Source of the DNA: 40CM-2-70-7 sp035631315
Lineage (GTDB): Bacteria; Gemmatimonadota; Gemmatimonadetes; Gemmatimonadales; GWC2-71-9
NCBI GenBank assembly: GCA_035631315.1
Contig: DASQIZ010000035.1
Span: 1 to 64,000 of the forward strand
DNA length: 64,000 nucleotides
Direction: 5' to 3'
Shown: positions 15,504 to 23,558 of the stretch, in pieces
Layout: each line of letters opens with the position of its first letter
Numbering within the stretch: position 1 is the first letter of the stretch
The notes under the pieces: model-generated
Databases searched by the model: none
What the model was told of the DNA's origin: nothing
Seen by the model: the letters and a program-made list of their open reading frames with translations, nothing else
Position numbers and translations under genes: made by a program

Positions 15504-16736
15504 ATGCCGAAGGTTCGTGTTACCTCAGAAATCGGTCCCCTGAAGGCCGTCCTCGTCCACACTCCGGGCCCCGAGCTGGTCGCCGTGACCCCGGGGAACC
15601 GCGAGGACTACCTGTACGACGACATCATCGATCTGGATCTGGCCCAGCGTGAACATCGCCGCTTCGTCGCCGTTCTGGAACGGTTCGCCGAAGTGTACGA
15701 GGTCCGGGACCTGGTCACCGAGGTCGTGGCGCAAAAGGACGCGCGGGATTTCCTGGTTACGCGGACGCTCGATGTCGTCCCGTCGGATGCGCTGGCCCAG
15801 CGGATGGCGGAGCTGCCCGCGGAAGATCTCGTGGGCTTGATGGTGGAAGGCGCGCTCGAGGAGGCTGGGCCGATCGCCCGCGCGCTCAACGAGGGTGGCT
15901 ACGCGCTCCCGCCGCTTCCGAACCTCTTCTTCACCCGTGATACCGGCATGGTGATCGGGGAGCACTGCGTCATCGGCTCGATGCGCTACGGGGTCCGTTG
16001 GACCGAAGAGCTGCTCATCAAGTCGCTCTTCAAGTACCACCCCAAGCTCGAGAACGCCGGGATCCTGTATGACGGGTCCGAAGAGAAGCGGTCGAACTAC
16101 ACGCTCGAGGGCGGGGACGTGCATCCCATCCGCCCCGACCTCATGGTGCTCGGCTTCTCCGAGCGTTCGTCGCCGGCCGCGCTCGATCAGTTGTGTGACC
16201 TGGTGTTCGAGCAATGCGGTGTGACCGACGTGGTGATCGTCGTGCTTCCCGCGGAGCGGACCGCCATCCATCTGGACATGATTTTCACCCAGATCGACCG
16301 CGAAGCGTGCTGCATCTATCCACCGCACTTCATCGGGCCGGAGCGGCTCGCCGTCCTTCATCGTCGCAAGAAGTCGAAAGGCGTGAAGGAAATGCCGAAC
16401 TTCTTTGCGGCCATGCAGGCGGTGAATCAGCCGCTCGAGCCGGTGTTCTGCGGCGGATCGTCCCGCGCGCTCCAGGAACGGGAGCAGTGGTCCTCGGCGT
16501 GCAACTTCTTCACGGTGCGCCCGGGCGTCGCGGTGACGTACGCGCGGAATGAAGCGACCCTGCGTGAGTTCGAGCACGCCGGGTTCCGGATGATCAGCGC
16601 CGTGAACCTCCTCACCGGCGACGAGTACCTGGAGGATGGCGAGCGCGGCATCATCACCATCGAGGGATCAGAGCTGGTGCGCGGGGGCGGCGGTCCCCGG
16701 TGCATGACGCTTCCCCTCCGGCGCGACGACCTCTGA
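15504..16736 (+). CDS. arcA: arginine deiminase
   Basis: Arginine deiminase hydrolyses arginine to citrulline and ammonia, the first step of the ADI energy and acid-resistance pathway. The 410-aa length fits. Family blocks are LKAVLVHTPGPEL at the N-terminus, LFFTRDTGMVIG, LEGGDVHPI, AIHLDMIFTQID and the catalytic cysteine block GGGGPRCMTLPLRRDDL at the C-terminus. The genes for ornithine carbamoyltransferase, carbamate kinase and the antiporter are not adjacent. The neighbouring rex suggests a redox link. Other guanidino-group-modifying enzymes are less likely because the ADI C-terminal signature is complete. Confidence 0.9.
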   Translation: MPKVRVTSEIGPLKAVLVHTPGPELVAVTPGNREDYLYDDIIDLDLAQREHRRFVAVLERFAEVYEVRDLVTEVVAQKDARDFLVTRTLDVVPSDALAQRMAELPAEDLVGLMVEGALEEAGPIARALNEGGYALPPLPNLFFTRDTGMVIGEHCVIGSMRYGVRWTEELLIKSLFKYHPKLENAGILYDGSEEKRSNYTLEGGDVHPIRPDLMVLGFSERSSPAALDQLCDLVFEQCGVTDVVIVVLPAERTAIHLDMIFTQIDREACCIYPPHFIGPERLAVLHRRKKSKGVKEMPNFFAAMQAVNQPLEPVFCGGSSRALQEREQWSSACNFFTVRPGVAVTYARNEATLREFEHAGFRMISAVNLLTGDEYLEDGERGIITIEGSELVRGGGGPRCMTLPLRRDDL

Positions 16737-17518
16737 ACGGCATCGCCCCGGTCTCCGCGAATAGCCTCTCAGGCCGGGCGGTCGCGTATCTGGAAGCGGG
16801 ACCCGCGGATGCGGTCGTGCTGGCCCGCGATGTCCTCGGTGTAGTCCGGCCGCGGCGCGAAATCGCCGACCGCCTTCTTTCGACGCTCCTCGGGAGTGAC
16901 CCCAGGGTGTCCCGGCTCTCCGACGGGCGCTGGACCCTCGCCGGAGCAGCACCGAGCCCGCTGATCGAGCAGTGCACCTTCGCGGTCGTCGACGTGGAGA
17001 CGACCGGCATGAGTCCTGCAAAGGGCGGACGCGTGATCGATGTCGCCATCGCGCGGCTGACGCCGTCGGGCATCACCCTCGTGATCGACACCCTCGTCAA
17101 AGGCGACGCTCCGGTGCCGGAGGGGATCGCCGGTCTCACGGGCATCACCGGGGAGATGCTGCGGCGTGCGCCGGCCTTCGAGACGGTGGCGGACCAGCTG
17201 CTCGAGGCGATCCGTGACGCGGTGTTTGTGGCACACAACGCGCGTTATGATTGGGGGTTCCTGAACGCCGAGCTCGACCGGGCGCGCGCGGTCAGGCTGA
17301 CCGGGCCTCGCCTCTGCACGATTCGGCTCACGCGGAAGCTGGTCCCGGCGCTCGACTACCGGAACCTGGATGCGGTGATGTACCACTTCGGCATCACGAC
17401 ACCCGCGCGGCACCGGGCTGGCCCCGATGCGGTCGCCACGGCCAAGGTGCTCGAGCGGCTCCTCCCGCTCGCTCGTGACCGCGGGGCCCGCACACTCGCG
17501 GATTTGGGGGCGCTGTGA
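16700..17518 (+). CDS. DnaQ-like 3'-5' exonuclease (DNA polymerase III epsilon family)
   Basis: This ~272-aa protein has an unusual start. GTG 16700 overlaps arcA by 37 nt, and CTG 16733 is an alternative. A ~90-residue N-terminal domain of unknown role precedes a DEDDh exonuclease. It has D98 and E100 in VVDVETTGMSP, the middle aspartate block VFVAHNARYDWGFLNAEL, and the HxAxxD block RHRAGPDAVATAKVL. It may proofread or degrade DNA or RNA. Stand-alone epsilon-like proteins are common, and this one is not obviously the replicative subunit. Its stop overlaps the next gene by 4 nt. Confidence 0.82.
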   Translation: MHDASPPARRPLNGIAPVSANSLSGRAVAYLEAGPADAVVLARDVLGVVRPRREIADRLLSTLLGSDPRVSRLSDGRWTLAGAAPSPLIEQCTFAVVDVETTGMSPAKGGRVIDVAIARLTPSGITLVIDTLVKGDAPVPEGIAGLTGITGEMLRRAPAFETVADQLLEAIRDAVFVAHNARYDWGFLNAELDRARAVRLTGPRLCTIRLTRKLVPALDYRNLDAVMYHFGITTPARHRAGPDAVATAKVLERLLPLARDRGARTLADLGAL

Positions 17519-18381
17519 CGCTCTGTACGAGCATGTCGATCGGAAAGATGAAAGCCCATGCGCTCGAGGCGGGCTACGTTCGCCTCGACGGCGGCTCGAT
17601 GTTCGGCGTGATCCCGAAAACGATGTGGCAGAAGCACATCATCGCTGATCAGCGAAACCGCATCCGCCTCGCGATGCGGTGCCTGCTCCTCGAACATCCG
17701 GACGGGCTCGTCCTGATCGACACCGGACTGGGGAACAAGGAAGACGCCAAATTCCTCGACATCTACGGCGTCGACAACGTCGGGTCCGAACACCGCACGT
17801 TTCTGGAAGACGCCATCAAGGCGGCGGGGCACGCGGTGTCGGATGTACGCTGGGTGATCAACACCCACCTGCATTTCGATCATGCCGGGGGCAACACCTG
17901 GAAGGACCACATGGGGGAGATCAACAAGACGTTCCCCAAGGCGACCTACGTGGTGCAGCGCCGGGAATACGAATTCGCGACCCACACCAATGAGCGGACC
18001 CGGGGGTCCTATTTCCCCCTCAACTGGGATGGGATCGACTTCACGCTCGTGGATGGGGAGCGCGAGATCCTGCCGGGGATCAAGGGGATTCCGACCCCAG
18101 GTCATGTGCCCGGTCACCAGTCCATCCTGGTGGAGAGCGGAGGCGAGAAGTTGCTCTACATCGCGGATCTGGTCCCCACGGCGGCCCACCTCCCCCTGGT
18201 GTGGATTATGGGATACGACGTGGAGCCCCTCGTGACCCTGGAAACCCGCCGGCACATCTATCCGCGAGCCGAAGCGGAGGGGTGGCGCCTGTTTTTCGAG
18301 CATGACGCCACGACGATTGAAGGCCGGCTGGAGAAGGACGGAAAGGGGTTCGCACTTGTGGCCCCTGTGGCCCTCGGCTAG
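17515..18381 (+). CDS. metallo-beta-lactamase-fold hydrolase (lactonase-like)
   Basis: This 288-aa protein runs from GTG 17515, and ATG 17533 is a second candidate. The zinc-binding motif THLHFDHAGG (H118, H120, D122, H123) is followed by a further metal histidine in TPGHVPGHQS and by IADLVPTAAHLPL. The composition resembles N-acyl-homoserine-lactonase-type family members. Substrates could be lactones or other esters; the sequence does not say. No signal peptide is seen, so it is cytoplasmic. The start overlaps the exonuclease stop by 4 nt, and a TAG stop lies at the beginning of the infC promoter/leader region. Confidence 0.85.
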   Translation: MTLCTSMSIGKMKAHALEAGYVRLDGGSMFGVIPKTMWQKHIIADQRNRIRLAMRCLLLEHPDGLVLIDTGLGNKEDAKFLDIYGVDNVGSEHRTFLEDAIKAAGHAVSDVRWVINTHLHFDHAGGNTWKDHMGEINKTFPKATYVVQRREYEFATHTNERTRGSYFPLNWDGIDFTLVDGEREILPGIKGIPTPGHVPGHQSILVESGGEKLLYIADLVPTAAHLPLVWIMGYDVEPLVTLETRRHIYPRAEAEGWRLFFEHDATTIEGRLEKDGKGFALVAPVALG

Positions 18382-18476
18382 CTTTTATCCCACAATGAGT
18401 TAAGAGGGCGCTCCATTGCGCCCCACCCGCAGCCGGCCGAAGGAAGGCCGAGCGCCAGGGTTGTTGGAGCCATCAG

Positions 18477-18510
18477 GATCAGTCCTCAGCGGGCCTGCTG
18501 ACGACTGATC
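18477..18510 (+). promoter_or_regulatory. 14-position stem-loop in the infC leader
   Basis: GATCAGTC-C-TCAGC pairs with GCTGA-C-GACTGATC: 13 base pairs with one C/C mismatch and the 6-nt loop GGGCCT (18491-18496). The loop is complementary to GGCCC of the downstream terminator arm, so a loop-arm interaction could compete with termination. Confidence 0.65.
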
Positions 18511-18527
18511 GGTTGATGGATTTCCAG

Positions 18528-18562
18528 CGGGCCCTGCACGAACCGGGGCCCGTTCTCTTTTT
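18528..18562 (+). terminator. intrinsic terminator/attenuator ahead of infC
   Basis: CGGGCCC (18528-18534) and GGGCCCG (18546-18552) form a 7-bp G/C stem with an 11-nt loop, followed by TTCTCTTTTT (18553-18562). It lies 16 nt before the likely infC start and would stop transcription unless opened. Confidence 0.75.
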
Positions 18563-18578
18563 ACGCGGAGTTGTCACA

Positions 18579-19157
18579 CTGGCCTACGAACCCGGAACCA
18601 GCAGCGGTAGCAACAGCAGCACCGGCAGTCCCAGCAGCACCAGTAGCAGCCGCACGCCACGCACGCGGGTGAACCGCCAGATCCGGATCAGTCCGGTACG
18701 CGTGATTGCGGACAATGGAGATCAGTTGGGCGTGCTGTCGATCGACGAAGCGCTCAATGCCGCCGCGGAGCGGGGCCTCGACCTGGTCGAGGTGGCCCCG
18801 ATGGCCCGGCCCCCCGTGGTCAAGATCATGGACTACGGCAAGTACAAGTTCGAGCAGGCCAAGGCGGCGCGCGCGGCGAAGAAGAAGCAGCACGTCATTC
18901 ATTTGAAGGAAGTGAAGTTCAGGCCCGGCATCGACGACCATGACTTTCAGTTCAAGACCCGCCACGCGCGGGAGTTCCTGCAGGAAGGGAACAAGGTCAA
19001 GGTGACGATGATGTACCGCGGCCGGCAGATGGCTCACATCGATCTGGGACGGCAGGTGCTGGACCGGGTGGCCGTGGAGTTGAAGGACATCGCGAAGATC
19101 GAGCAGGAGCCGAAGCTCGAGGGCCGCAACATGTCGATGGTCCTCGGACCCAAGTAG
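18579..19157 (+). CDS. infC: translation initiation factor IF-3
   Basis: IF-3 binds the 30S subunit, blocks 50S joining and proofreads start codons. The core is certain: RVNRQIRISPVRVIADNG, VKIMDYGKYKFEQAKAAR, KEVKFRPGIDDHDF, KVKVTMMYRGRQM. The start is unusual. The only in-frame ATG/TTG codons upstream (18513, 18516) would force translation through the terminator hairpin. CTG 18579 has GCGGAG 8 nt before it and yields 192 aa with a Ser/Gly/Thr-rich N-terminal tail of ~28 residues. GTG 18669 gives the minimal protein but has no ribosome site. Rare infC starts are known for autoregulation (AUU in Escherichia coli). Confidence 0.93.
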   Translation: MAYEPGTSSGSNSSTGSPSSTSSSRTPRTRVNRQIRISPVRVIADNGDQLGVLSIDEALNAAAERGLDLVEVAPMARPPVVKIMDYGKYKFEQAKAARAAKKKQHVIHLKEVKFRPGIDDHDFQFKTRHAREFLQEGNKVKVTMMYRGRQMAHIDLGRQVLDRVAVELKDIAKIEQEPKLEGRNMSMVLGPK

Positions 19158-19168
19158 CAGACCACTAA

Positions 19169-19188
19169 CCCCGGGCGTCAGCCCGGGG
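19169..19188 (+). promoter_or_regulatory. hairpin sequestering the rpmI ribosome binding site
   Basis: CCCCGGGC (19169-19176), loop GTCA, GCCCGGGG (19181-19188) form a perfect 8-bp stem. The 3' arm contains the first bases of the Shine-Dalgarno GGGGAGG (19185-19191) of rpmI. Translational control, classically by L20, is plausible. Confidence 0.65.
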
Positions 19189-19195
19189 AGGACAC

Positions 19196-19390
19196 ATGCC
19201 GAAGATGAAATCGAAGCGCGCGCTGAGAAAGCGCGTGAAGATCACCGGTTCTGGGAAAATCCGGCGCCACCGGGCTTTCAAGAGCCACATCCTGACCAAG
19301 AAACATCCCAAGCGGAAGCGCCGCCTCCGGCAGGGCGCGATGGTTTCGCACGCGGATCAGAAGCGCCTGATGCGGTTGCTGCAGGCCTAG
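19196..19390 (+). CDS. rpmI: 50S ribosomal protein L35
   Basis: This 64-aa highly basic protein (PKMKSKRALRKRVKITGSGK, then the block FKSHILTKKHPKRKRRLR) is bL35, a large-subunit assembly protein. It has the invariant infC-rpmI-rplT context. The Shine-Dalgarno GGAGG (19187-19191) is close to the ATG and partly buried in the 19169-19188 hairpin. rplT begins 9 nt after the stop with its own GGGAGA. Confidence 0.97.
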   Translation: MPKMKSKRALRKRVKITGSGKIRRHRAFKSHILTKKHPKRKRRLRQGAMVSHADQKRLMRLLQA

Positions 19391-19399
19391 GGAGACAGA

Positions 19400-19753
19400 A
19401 TGCCTCGCGTCAAGAGCAACGTCGCGCGCCTCGCGCGCAAGAACAAGATCATGAAGCTCGCCAAGGGCTACTGGGGCGGGCGATCCAAGCTGTGGAAGGC
19501 CGCCAAGGAGTCGGTCGAGCGCGCGGAGAAGTACGCGTACCGCGACCGCCGCCGGAAGAAGGGGGATTTCCGCCGGCTCTGGATCACGCGCATCAACGCG
19601 GCGGCCCGGCTCCACGAGCTCTCCTACAACCGCCTGATGAACGGGTTGCGGAAGGCGGGCGTGGAGATCAACCGCAAGGTGCTCGCCGACATCGCCGTGC
19701 GCGATCCGGCCGCGTTTGAGCAGCTGGCGGAGGTCGCGAAGAAGGCCCTCTGA
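19400..19753 (+). CDS. rplT: 50S ribosomal protein L20
   Basis: L20 binds 23S rRNA early in 50S assembly and in several bacteria represses its own operon. The 117-aa protein has the full family pattern: PRVKSNVARLARKNKIMKLA, GYWGGRSKLWKAAKESVER, YAYRDRRRKKGDFRRLWITR and NRKVLADIAVRDPAAFEQL. The stop is followed after 1 nt by the pheS ATG, so synthetase expression depends on the IF-3/L20 transcript and no separate T-box leader is present. Confidence 0.97.
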   Translation: MPRVKSNVARLARKNKIMKLAKGYWGGRSKLWKAAKESVERAEKYAYRDRRRKKGDFRRLWITRINAAARLHELSYNRLMNGLRKAGVEINRKVLADIAVRDPAAFEQLAEVAKKAL

Positions 19754-19754
19754 C

Positions 19755-20786
19755 ATGCGCGACCTCCTCGACAGCCTCGCCCGGCTGCGGGAGCGTCTAG
19801 CCGAGATAGGCGAAGCCGATGCGACCCGGCTCCAGGAGCTGAAGACCGAGCTCCTGGGCCGCAAAGCCGGGGCGCTCACCGATATCCTCAAACAGCTCCC
19901 CACCCTCGATCCCGAGAGCCGCAAGGCCGTCGGGGGGCAGGCGAACGTCCTGAAAGCGCAGCTCGAGGACGCCATCGCGGCGCGCGAGCGCGCACTCGCC
20001 GCTGCCTCCCGGAAGCCCACGGGAATCGACCTCACCATGCCGGGGCGTCCCGCCTGGCGGGGCGGTCTGCATCTCACCACCCAGGTGGTGAACGAGATCT
20101 GCGGGATCTTCGCGGAGCTGGGCTTCACCCGCGCCGTGGGGCCGGAGGCCGAGACGGAGCGCAACAACTTCTTCGCGCTCAATTTCCCGCCCGACCATCC
20201 GGCCCTCGACTCCCAGGATTCCTTCTATCTTGGGAAAGACACGCTGCTCCGCACCCATACCTCGCCGGTGCAGGTGCGGACGCTCGAGGCGTATCCGCCC
20301 CCGATTCGTGTCGTCATTCCGGGCCGGGTCTATCGCCGGGATCCGTTCGACGCCTCCCACTCCCCGGTCTTCGAGCAGATCGAGGGCCTGGTGGTCGATG
20401 AAGGCGTCACCTTCGTGGACTTGAAGGCCGCGCTGACGGCGTTCGCGCGCAGGTTCTTCTCCCCGTCCACCCGGGTGCGATTCCGTCCGTCGTTCTTCCC
20501 GTTCACGGAACCGTCGGCCGAGATGGACGTGCAGCACCCGTTGTGCGGCGGGAAGGGTTGCCAGACCTGTAAAGGCACCGGCTGGATGGAGATCCTCGGC
20601 TCCGGGATGGTGCATCCTGCCGTACTCGAGAAGTGTGGCGTGGATGCGGAGCGTTACACGGGATACGCGTTCGGGATGGGCCCCGAGCGCATCGCGATGA
20701 GCCGTCATGGGATTCCGGATATCCGGCTGCTCTTCGGCGATGACGTCCGCTTCCTCTCTCAGTTCTCCGACGGAGGGAAGCGGTGA
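19755..20786 (+). CDS. pheS: phenylalanyl-tRNA synthetase alpha subunit
   Basis: PheS carries the class II catalytic core of the alpha2-beta2 enzyme that charges tRNA-Phe. The protein is 343 aa from ATG 19755. An upstream in-frame start would lie inside rplT. The N-terminal coiled coil is ~1-85. Catalytic motifs follow: GFTRAVGPEAETERNNFFAL, PVQVRTLEAYPPPIRVVIPG with RVYRRD, FRPSFFPFTEPSAEMDV and GMGPERIAM (motif 3). A CxxC segment (CGGKGCQTCKGTG) lies before motif 3. The stop overlaps pheT by 4 nt, as is usual for stoichiometric expression. Confidence 0.97.
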   Translation: MRDLLDSLARLRERLAEIGEADATRLQELKTELLGRKAGALTDILKQLPTLDPESRKAVGGQANVLKAQLEDAIAARERALAAASRKPTGIDLTMPGRPAWRGGLHLTTQVVNEICGIFAELGFTRAVGPEAETERNNFFALNFPPDHPALDSQDSFYLGKDTLLRTHTSPVQVRTLEAYPPPIRVVIPGRVYRRDPFDASHSPVFEQIEGLVVDEGVTFVDLKAALTAFARRFFSPSTRVRFRPSFFPFTEPSAEMDVQHPLCGGKGCQTCKGTGWMEILGSGMVHPAVLEKCGVDAERYTGYAFGMGPERIAMSRHGIPDIRLLFGDDVRFLSQFSDGGKR

Positions 20787-23224
20787 ACGTTTCCCGTCGC
20801 TGGCTCGAGGCGTTGCTCGATCAGCCGCTCGACGCCAAAGAGACCGCTGACCGGCTCTCCAACCTCTGCGCGCCGGTGGATGGCATCGTGCCTCTGCATC
20901 ACGACCTCGCCGACGTGCTCATCGCGCACGTCCTCGAGGTGCAGAAGCATCCGAACGCGGACCGCCTGAGCCTGTGTCAAGTGGACGCGGGCGGCGCCGA
21001 AGGTCCGGTCGAGGTCGTGTGTGGAGCGCCGAACGTCACGGCAGGGAAGACGTACCCGTACGCCCCGGTCGGCGCGACGCTTCCCGGAGGGCTGACACTG
21101 GAACGCCGGAAAATCCGCGGCGTCACCTCCAACGGCATGCTCTGCTCGGCCAAAGAACTGGGACTCGGCCAGGACCATGACGGCATCCTGGAGTTGGCGA
21201 CCGATGCCAAGCCAGGCAGCCGCTTCCTGGACGCCATGCCCATCGCCGACGAGCAGATCATCATCGACGTTGGGGCCAATCGACCCGATCTCCTCTGCCA
21301 CAAGGGCGTCGCTCGGGAGCTGTCCGTCGCCTTCGGCGGCCGGATCAAGTTGCCCGCAGTCCCGGGAAGCACTGGAGCGGGCGCGGCGATGCCGGCACCG
21401 AAGCGGGCGGCGAAAGACGGCAAGGTGGGCGGCGTCACTATCACGCTGCAAGACACAGAGGGCTGCCGGCGCTATCTCGCGGCGGTGATTCGCGGCGTGA
21501 AGGTCGCGAAGAGCCCCGCCTGGCTCTCCGATCGCCTGGAGGCGGTCGGGCAGCGGTCCGTGAACAACGTGGTGGATGCCACCAACTACGTGCTCTTCGA
21601 GCTCAACCAGCCGATGCATGCGTTCGATCTCGCCAAGCTGCGGGGCCCCGCGGTCGTGGTGCGCCGGGCCAAGCAGGGCGAGAAGATCGTCACACTCGAC
21701 GGCGTCGAGCGGACCATGACCGCGGAAATGACGGCGATCTGCGACGCCGAGCGGCCGACGATCGTGGCGGGAGTGATGGGGAGCGCCGAATCCGAAATGA
21801 CGGACCAGACCACCGACCTGGTGCTCGAGTGCGCCTACTTCGACCCCACCCGCACCCGTCGCACGCGCCGGGCCCTCGGCCTGTCGAGTGAGTCGAGTTA
21901 CCGGTACGAACGCGGCATCGACCTCTGGGGCATGCCCGACGCACTCCGCCGAGCGATCGACGTCATCACCGCCGTCGCTGGTGGTACGCTCGCCGAGGCG
22001 CCACTCGATTTGTGGCCTGAGCCTGAGCAACCGCGCGCCGTGTTCCTGCGCCCGGAGCGGGTCAACCACCTGCTGGGCATCGAGGTCCCGCGGACGGAGG
22101 TCGAGAAGCTCCTCACGTCGGTGGGATTTGTGGCGCTTCCGAAGGATGACCGGATCGCGGTCCAGGTCCCCGGATGGCGTCCCGACGTGACGCGTGAGGT
22201 GGATCTGATCGAGGAGGTCGCCCGGCTCCGGGGCTATGACTCCTTCCCGGACGACCTCCGGCCCTTCCGGCCGGGCACGGTCCCCGACTCCCCCGTGGAG
22301 CAGGCCAAGGACCGGGTTCGCCAGGCCCTGGTAGGGGCCGGGTTCTACGAGGCCCGGACCCTGTCCCTGGGACCCGCCAACGGCCCTGGGGCGGTGGCCG
22401 TCTCCAACCCTCTCTCGGCCGAGGACGCCCATCTCCGGATGGCCCTCCTGCCGGCCCTGAAGAGGCGGGTAGAGGGGAACTGGGCGGAGAAGAACCGGGA
22501 TGTCAGGCTGTTCGAGGTGGGGACGGTGTTTCGGGAGTCGGGAGTGGGGACTGGTCGAAGTCTAGGAAATGGAGCTTCCACTGGCTTGACTGCGCCCATT
22601 CCCCACTCCCCACTCCCCAAAGAGTGGATCTCTGTAGCTGGGGTGCTGACGGGAGCGAGGATGCCCCCTCACTGGACAGGTGCGAAAGTACCTGATATGG
22701 ACATATGGGACCTCAAGCATCACTTTGAGTTAGCAGTTTCGGCATCCCATCCGGGGGCGGCGGTCAGGCCCTCAGGGGACGGCGACGGGTGGGAGGCAAT
22801 CGGAGGCGATGGGTCGGTCGTCGGAACGGCGTCCACGCTGGAAGCGGACGCCCCCGACTGGGCGGCGACACTCCTCGGCTTCGAGGTCCGGCTTTCGGTG
22901 GGGACGGCTCAGCCGGTGCAGTACCGCCCGCTCCCGACGACGCCGGCTGCCGAGCAGGACGTCGCCCTGGTGTTGCCTCAAGGCGTCACTGCCGACGCGG
23001 TCGAGGGTGTGATCAGGAAGAGCGCGGGTCCGCTGCTCGTGGATCTGTCGCTCTTTGATGAATACCGTGGCAAGGAAATGCCTGCCGGTTCGCGAAGCGT
23101 GGCCTGGCACTGTGTCTATCGGGACCCGGCGCGCACGCTGCGGGCGGAAGAAGTCGAGAAGAGTGTGAAGGCCGTCTTGTCGGCGCTGGAGGGGGAGCTT
23201 GGGGTCAAGCGGAGAACGACTTGA
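20783..23224 (+). CDS. pheT: phenylalanyl-tRNA synthetase beta subunit
   Basis: PheT supplies tRNA binding and editing. The protein is 813 aa from GTG 20783. Domains in order: an EMAP/OB-type tRNA-binding domain (~40-155, HPNADRLSLCQVDAGG, ITSNGMLCS-like VTSNGMLCSAKELG), B3/B4 editing (~210-390, VNNVVDATNYVLFELNQPMH), B5 (~410-480), the core-like region, and a C-terminal anticodon-binding FDX-ACB fold (RSVAWHCVYRDPARTL). Residues ~583-612 come from a repeat element (22529-22620) inserted in a surface loop between FEVGTVF and EWISVAGVLTG. The stop overlaps the coiled-coil gene by 26 nt. Confidence 0.96.
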   Translation: MNVSRRWLEALLDQPLDAKETADRLSNLCAPVDGIVPLHHDLADVLIAHVLEVQKHPNADRLSLCQVDAGGAEGPVEVVCGAPNVTAGKTYPYAPVGATLPGGLTLERRKIRGVTSNGMLCSAKELGLGQDHDGILELATDAKPGSRFLDAMPIADEQIIIDVGANRPDLLCHKGVARELSVAFGGRIKLPAVPGSTGAGAAMPAPKRAAKDGKVGGVTITLQDTEGCRRYLAAVIRGVKVAKSPAWLSDRLEAVGQRSVNNVVDATNYVLFELNQPMHAFDLAKLRGPAVVVRRAKQGEKIVTLDGVERTMTAEMTAICDAERPTIVAGVMGSAESEMTDQTTDLVLECAYFDPTRTRRTRRALGLSSESSYRYERGIDLWGMPDALRRAIDVITAVAGGTLAEAPLDLWPEPEQPRAVFLRPERVNHLLGIEVPRTEVEKLLTSVGFVALPKDDRIAVQVPGWRPDVTREVDLIEEVARLRGYDSFPDDLRPFRPGTVPDSPVEQAKDRVRQALVGAGFYEARTLSLGPANGPGAVAVSNPLSAEDAHLRMALLPALKRRVEGNWAEKNRDVRLFEVGTVFRESGVGTGRSLGNGASTGLTAPIPHSPLPKEWISVAGVLTGARMPPHWTGAKVPDMDIWDLKHHFELAVSASHPGAAVRPSGDGDGWEAIGGDGSVVGTASTLEADAPDWAATLLGFEVRLSVGTAQPVQYRPLPTTPAAEQDVALVLPQGVTADAVEGVIRKSAGPLLVDLSLFDEYRGKEMPAGSRSVAWHCVYRDPARTLRAEEVEKSVKAVLSALEGELGVKRRTT
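22529..22620 (+). repeat. tandem-arm inverted repeat inside pheT (GGGAGTC-type units)
   Basis: The left arm (22529-22554) is CGGGAGT-CGGGAGT-GGGGACT. The right arm (22595-22620) is CCCATT-CCCCACT-CCCCACT-CCCC. The spacer is 40 nt. It is in frame and encodes FRESGVGTG and APIPHSPLPK in a loop where the family is variable in length. Confidence 0.78.
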
Positions 23225-23558
23225 CGCGTTAGCGCTCGATCAGCTCGAGAGCACCATCCGCCACGTGGCGGAGGAGCTCGCGGGCTGGCGCGCACGCGCT
23301 CTCAAGTCGGAGGCGGAGGCCCGGCACGGGGCTCCGGCCGCCGGGGCACCAGCCCCTGGCGGGCCGGCGCTGACCATCGCGCGCCCCGATCCCGAGCTCC
23401 GGACCCGGATGGCGGAGATGGAGGCCGAGAACCGCGCGCTGCGTCAGCGGGTGGAGGCGACGCGGGCCCGGTTACAGGATCTGCTGGCGCGGCTTGCATT
23501 CCTGGAAGAGCAGGGGCGTGAGTCGAGTGGCGCGACGGGGACGGGTGGCGCGCGGTGA
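23199..23558 (+). CDS. small coiled-coil protein upstream of zapA
   Basis: This ~119-aa protein has TTG 23199 as the only reasonable start, which overlaps pheT by 26 nt. It has heptad-like helices (DQLESTIRHVAEELAGWRAR and ELRTRMAEMEAENRALRQRV), an Ala/Pro-rich middle and a Gly/Ala-rich tail. No enzyme motif is present. Position before zapA (4-nt overlap) and the coiled coil suggest a ZapB-like or other divisome accessory role, but family membership is not established. It could also be a lineage-specific partner of ZapA. Confidence 0.6.
   Translation: MGSSGERLDALALDQLESTIRHVAEELAGWRARALKSEAEARHGAPAAGAPAPGGPALTIARPDPELRTRMAEMEAENRALRQRVEATRARLQDLLARLAFLEEQGRESSGATGTGGAR

Larger units (their letters stand above)
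18382..18578 (+). promoter_or_regulatory. structured infC-rpmI-rplT leader
   Basis: The ~197-nt stretch has no gene. TTGTGG (18356-18361), 17 nt and TAGCTT (18379-18384) are a weak promoter. Three hairpins follow: CGGCC/GGCCG (18434-18450), a long stem (18477-18510) and a terminator-like stem (18528-18562). infC operons of other bacteria are controlled by L20 or by attenuation in such leaders. The sequence does not identify the ligand here. Confidence 0.6.

Noticed and set aside
18513..18578. infC start at TTG 18513 or ATG 18516
   Set aside because: Translation would pass through the terminator hairpin and add 22 residues unlike any IF-3. CTG 18579 has a better ribosome site.
19390..19760. 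T-box leader for pheST
   Set aside because: pheS starts 1 nt after rplT, so there is no room for a leader RNA.
20759..22432. 557-aa open frame on the minus strand
   Set aside because: It lies fully antisense to pheT, with Arg/Gly/His-rich composition typical of shadow frames in high-GC DNA, and has no domain.
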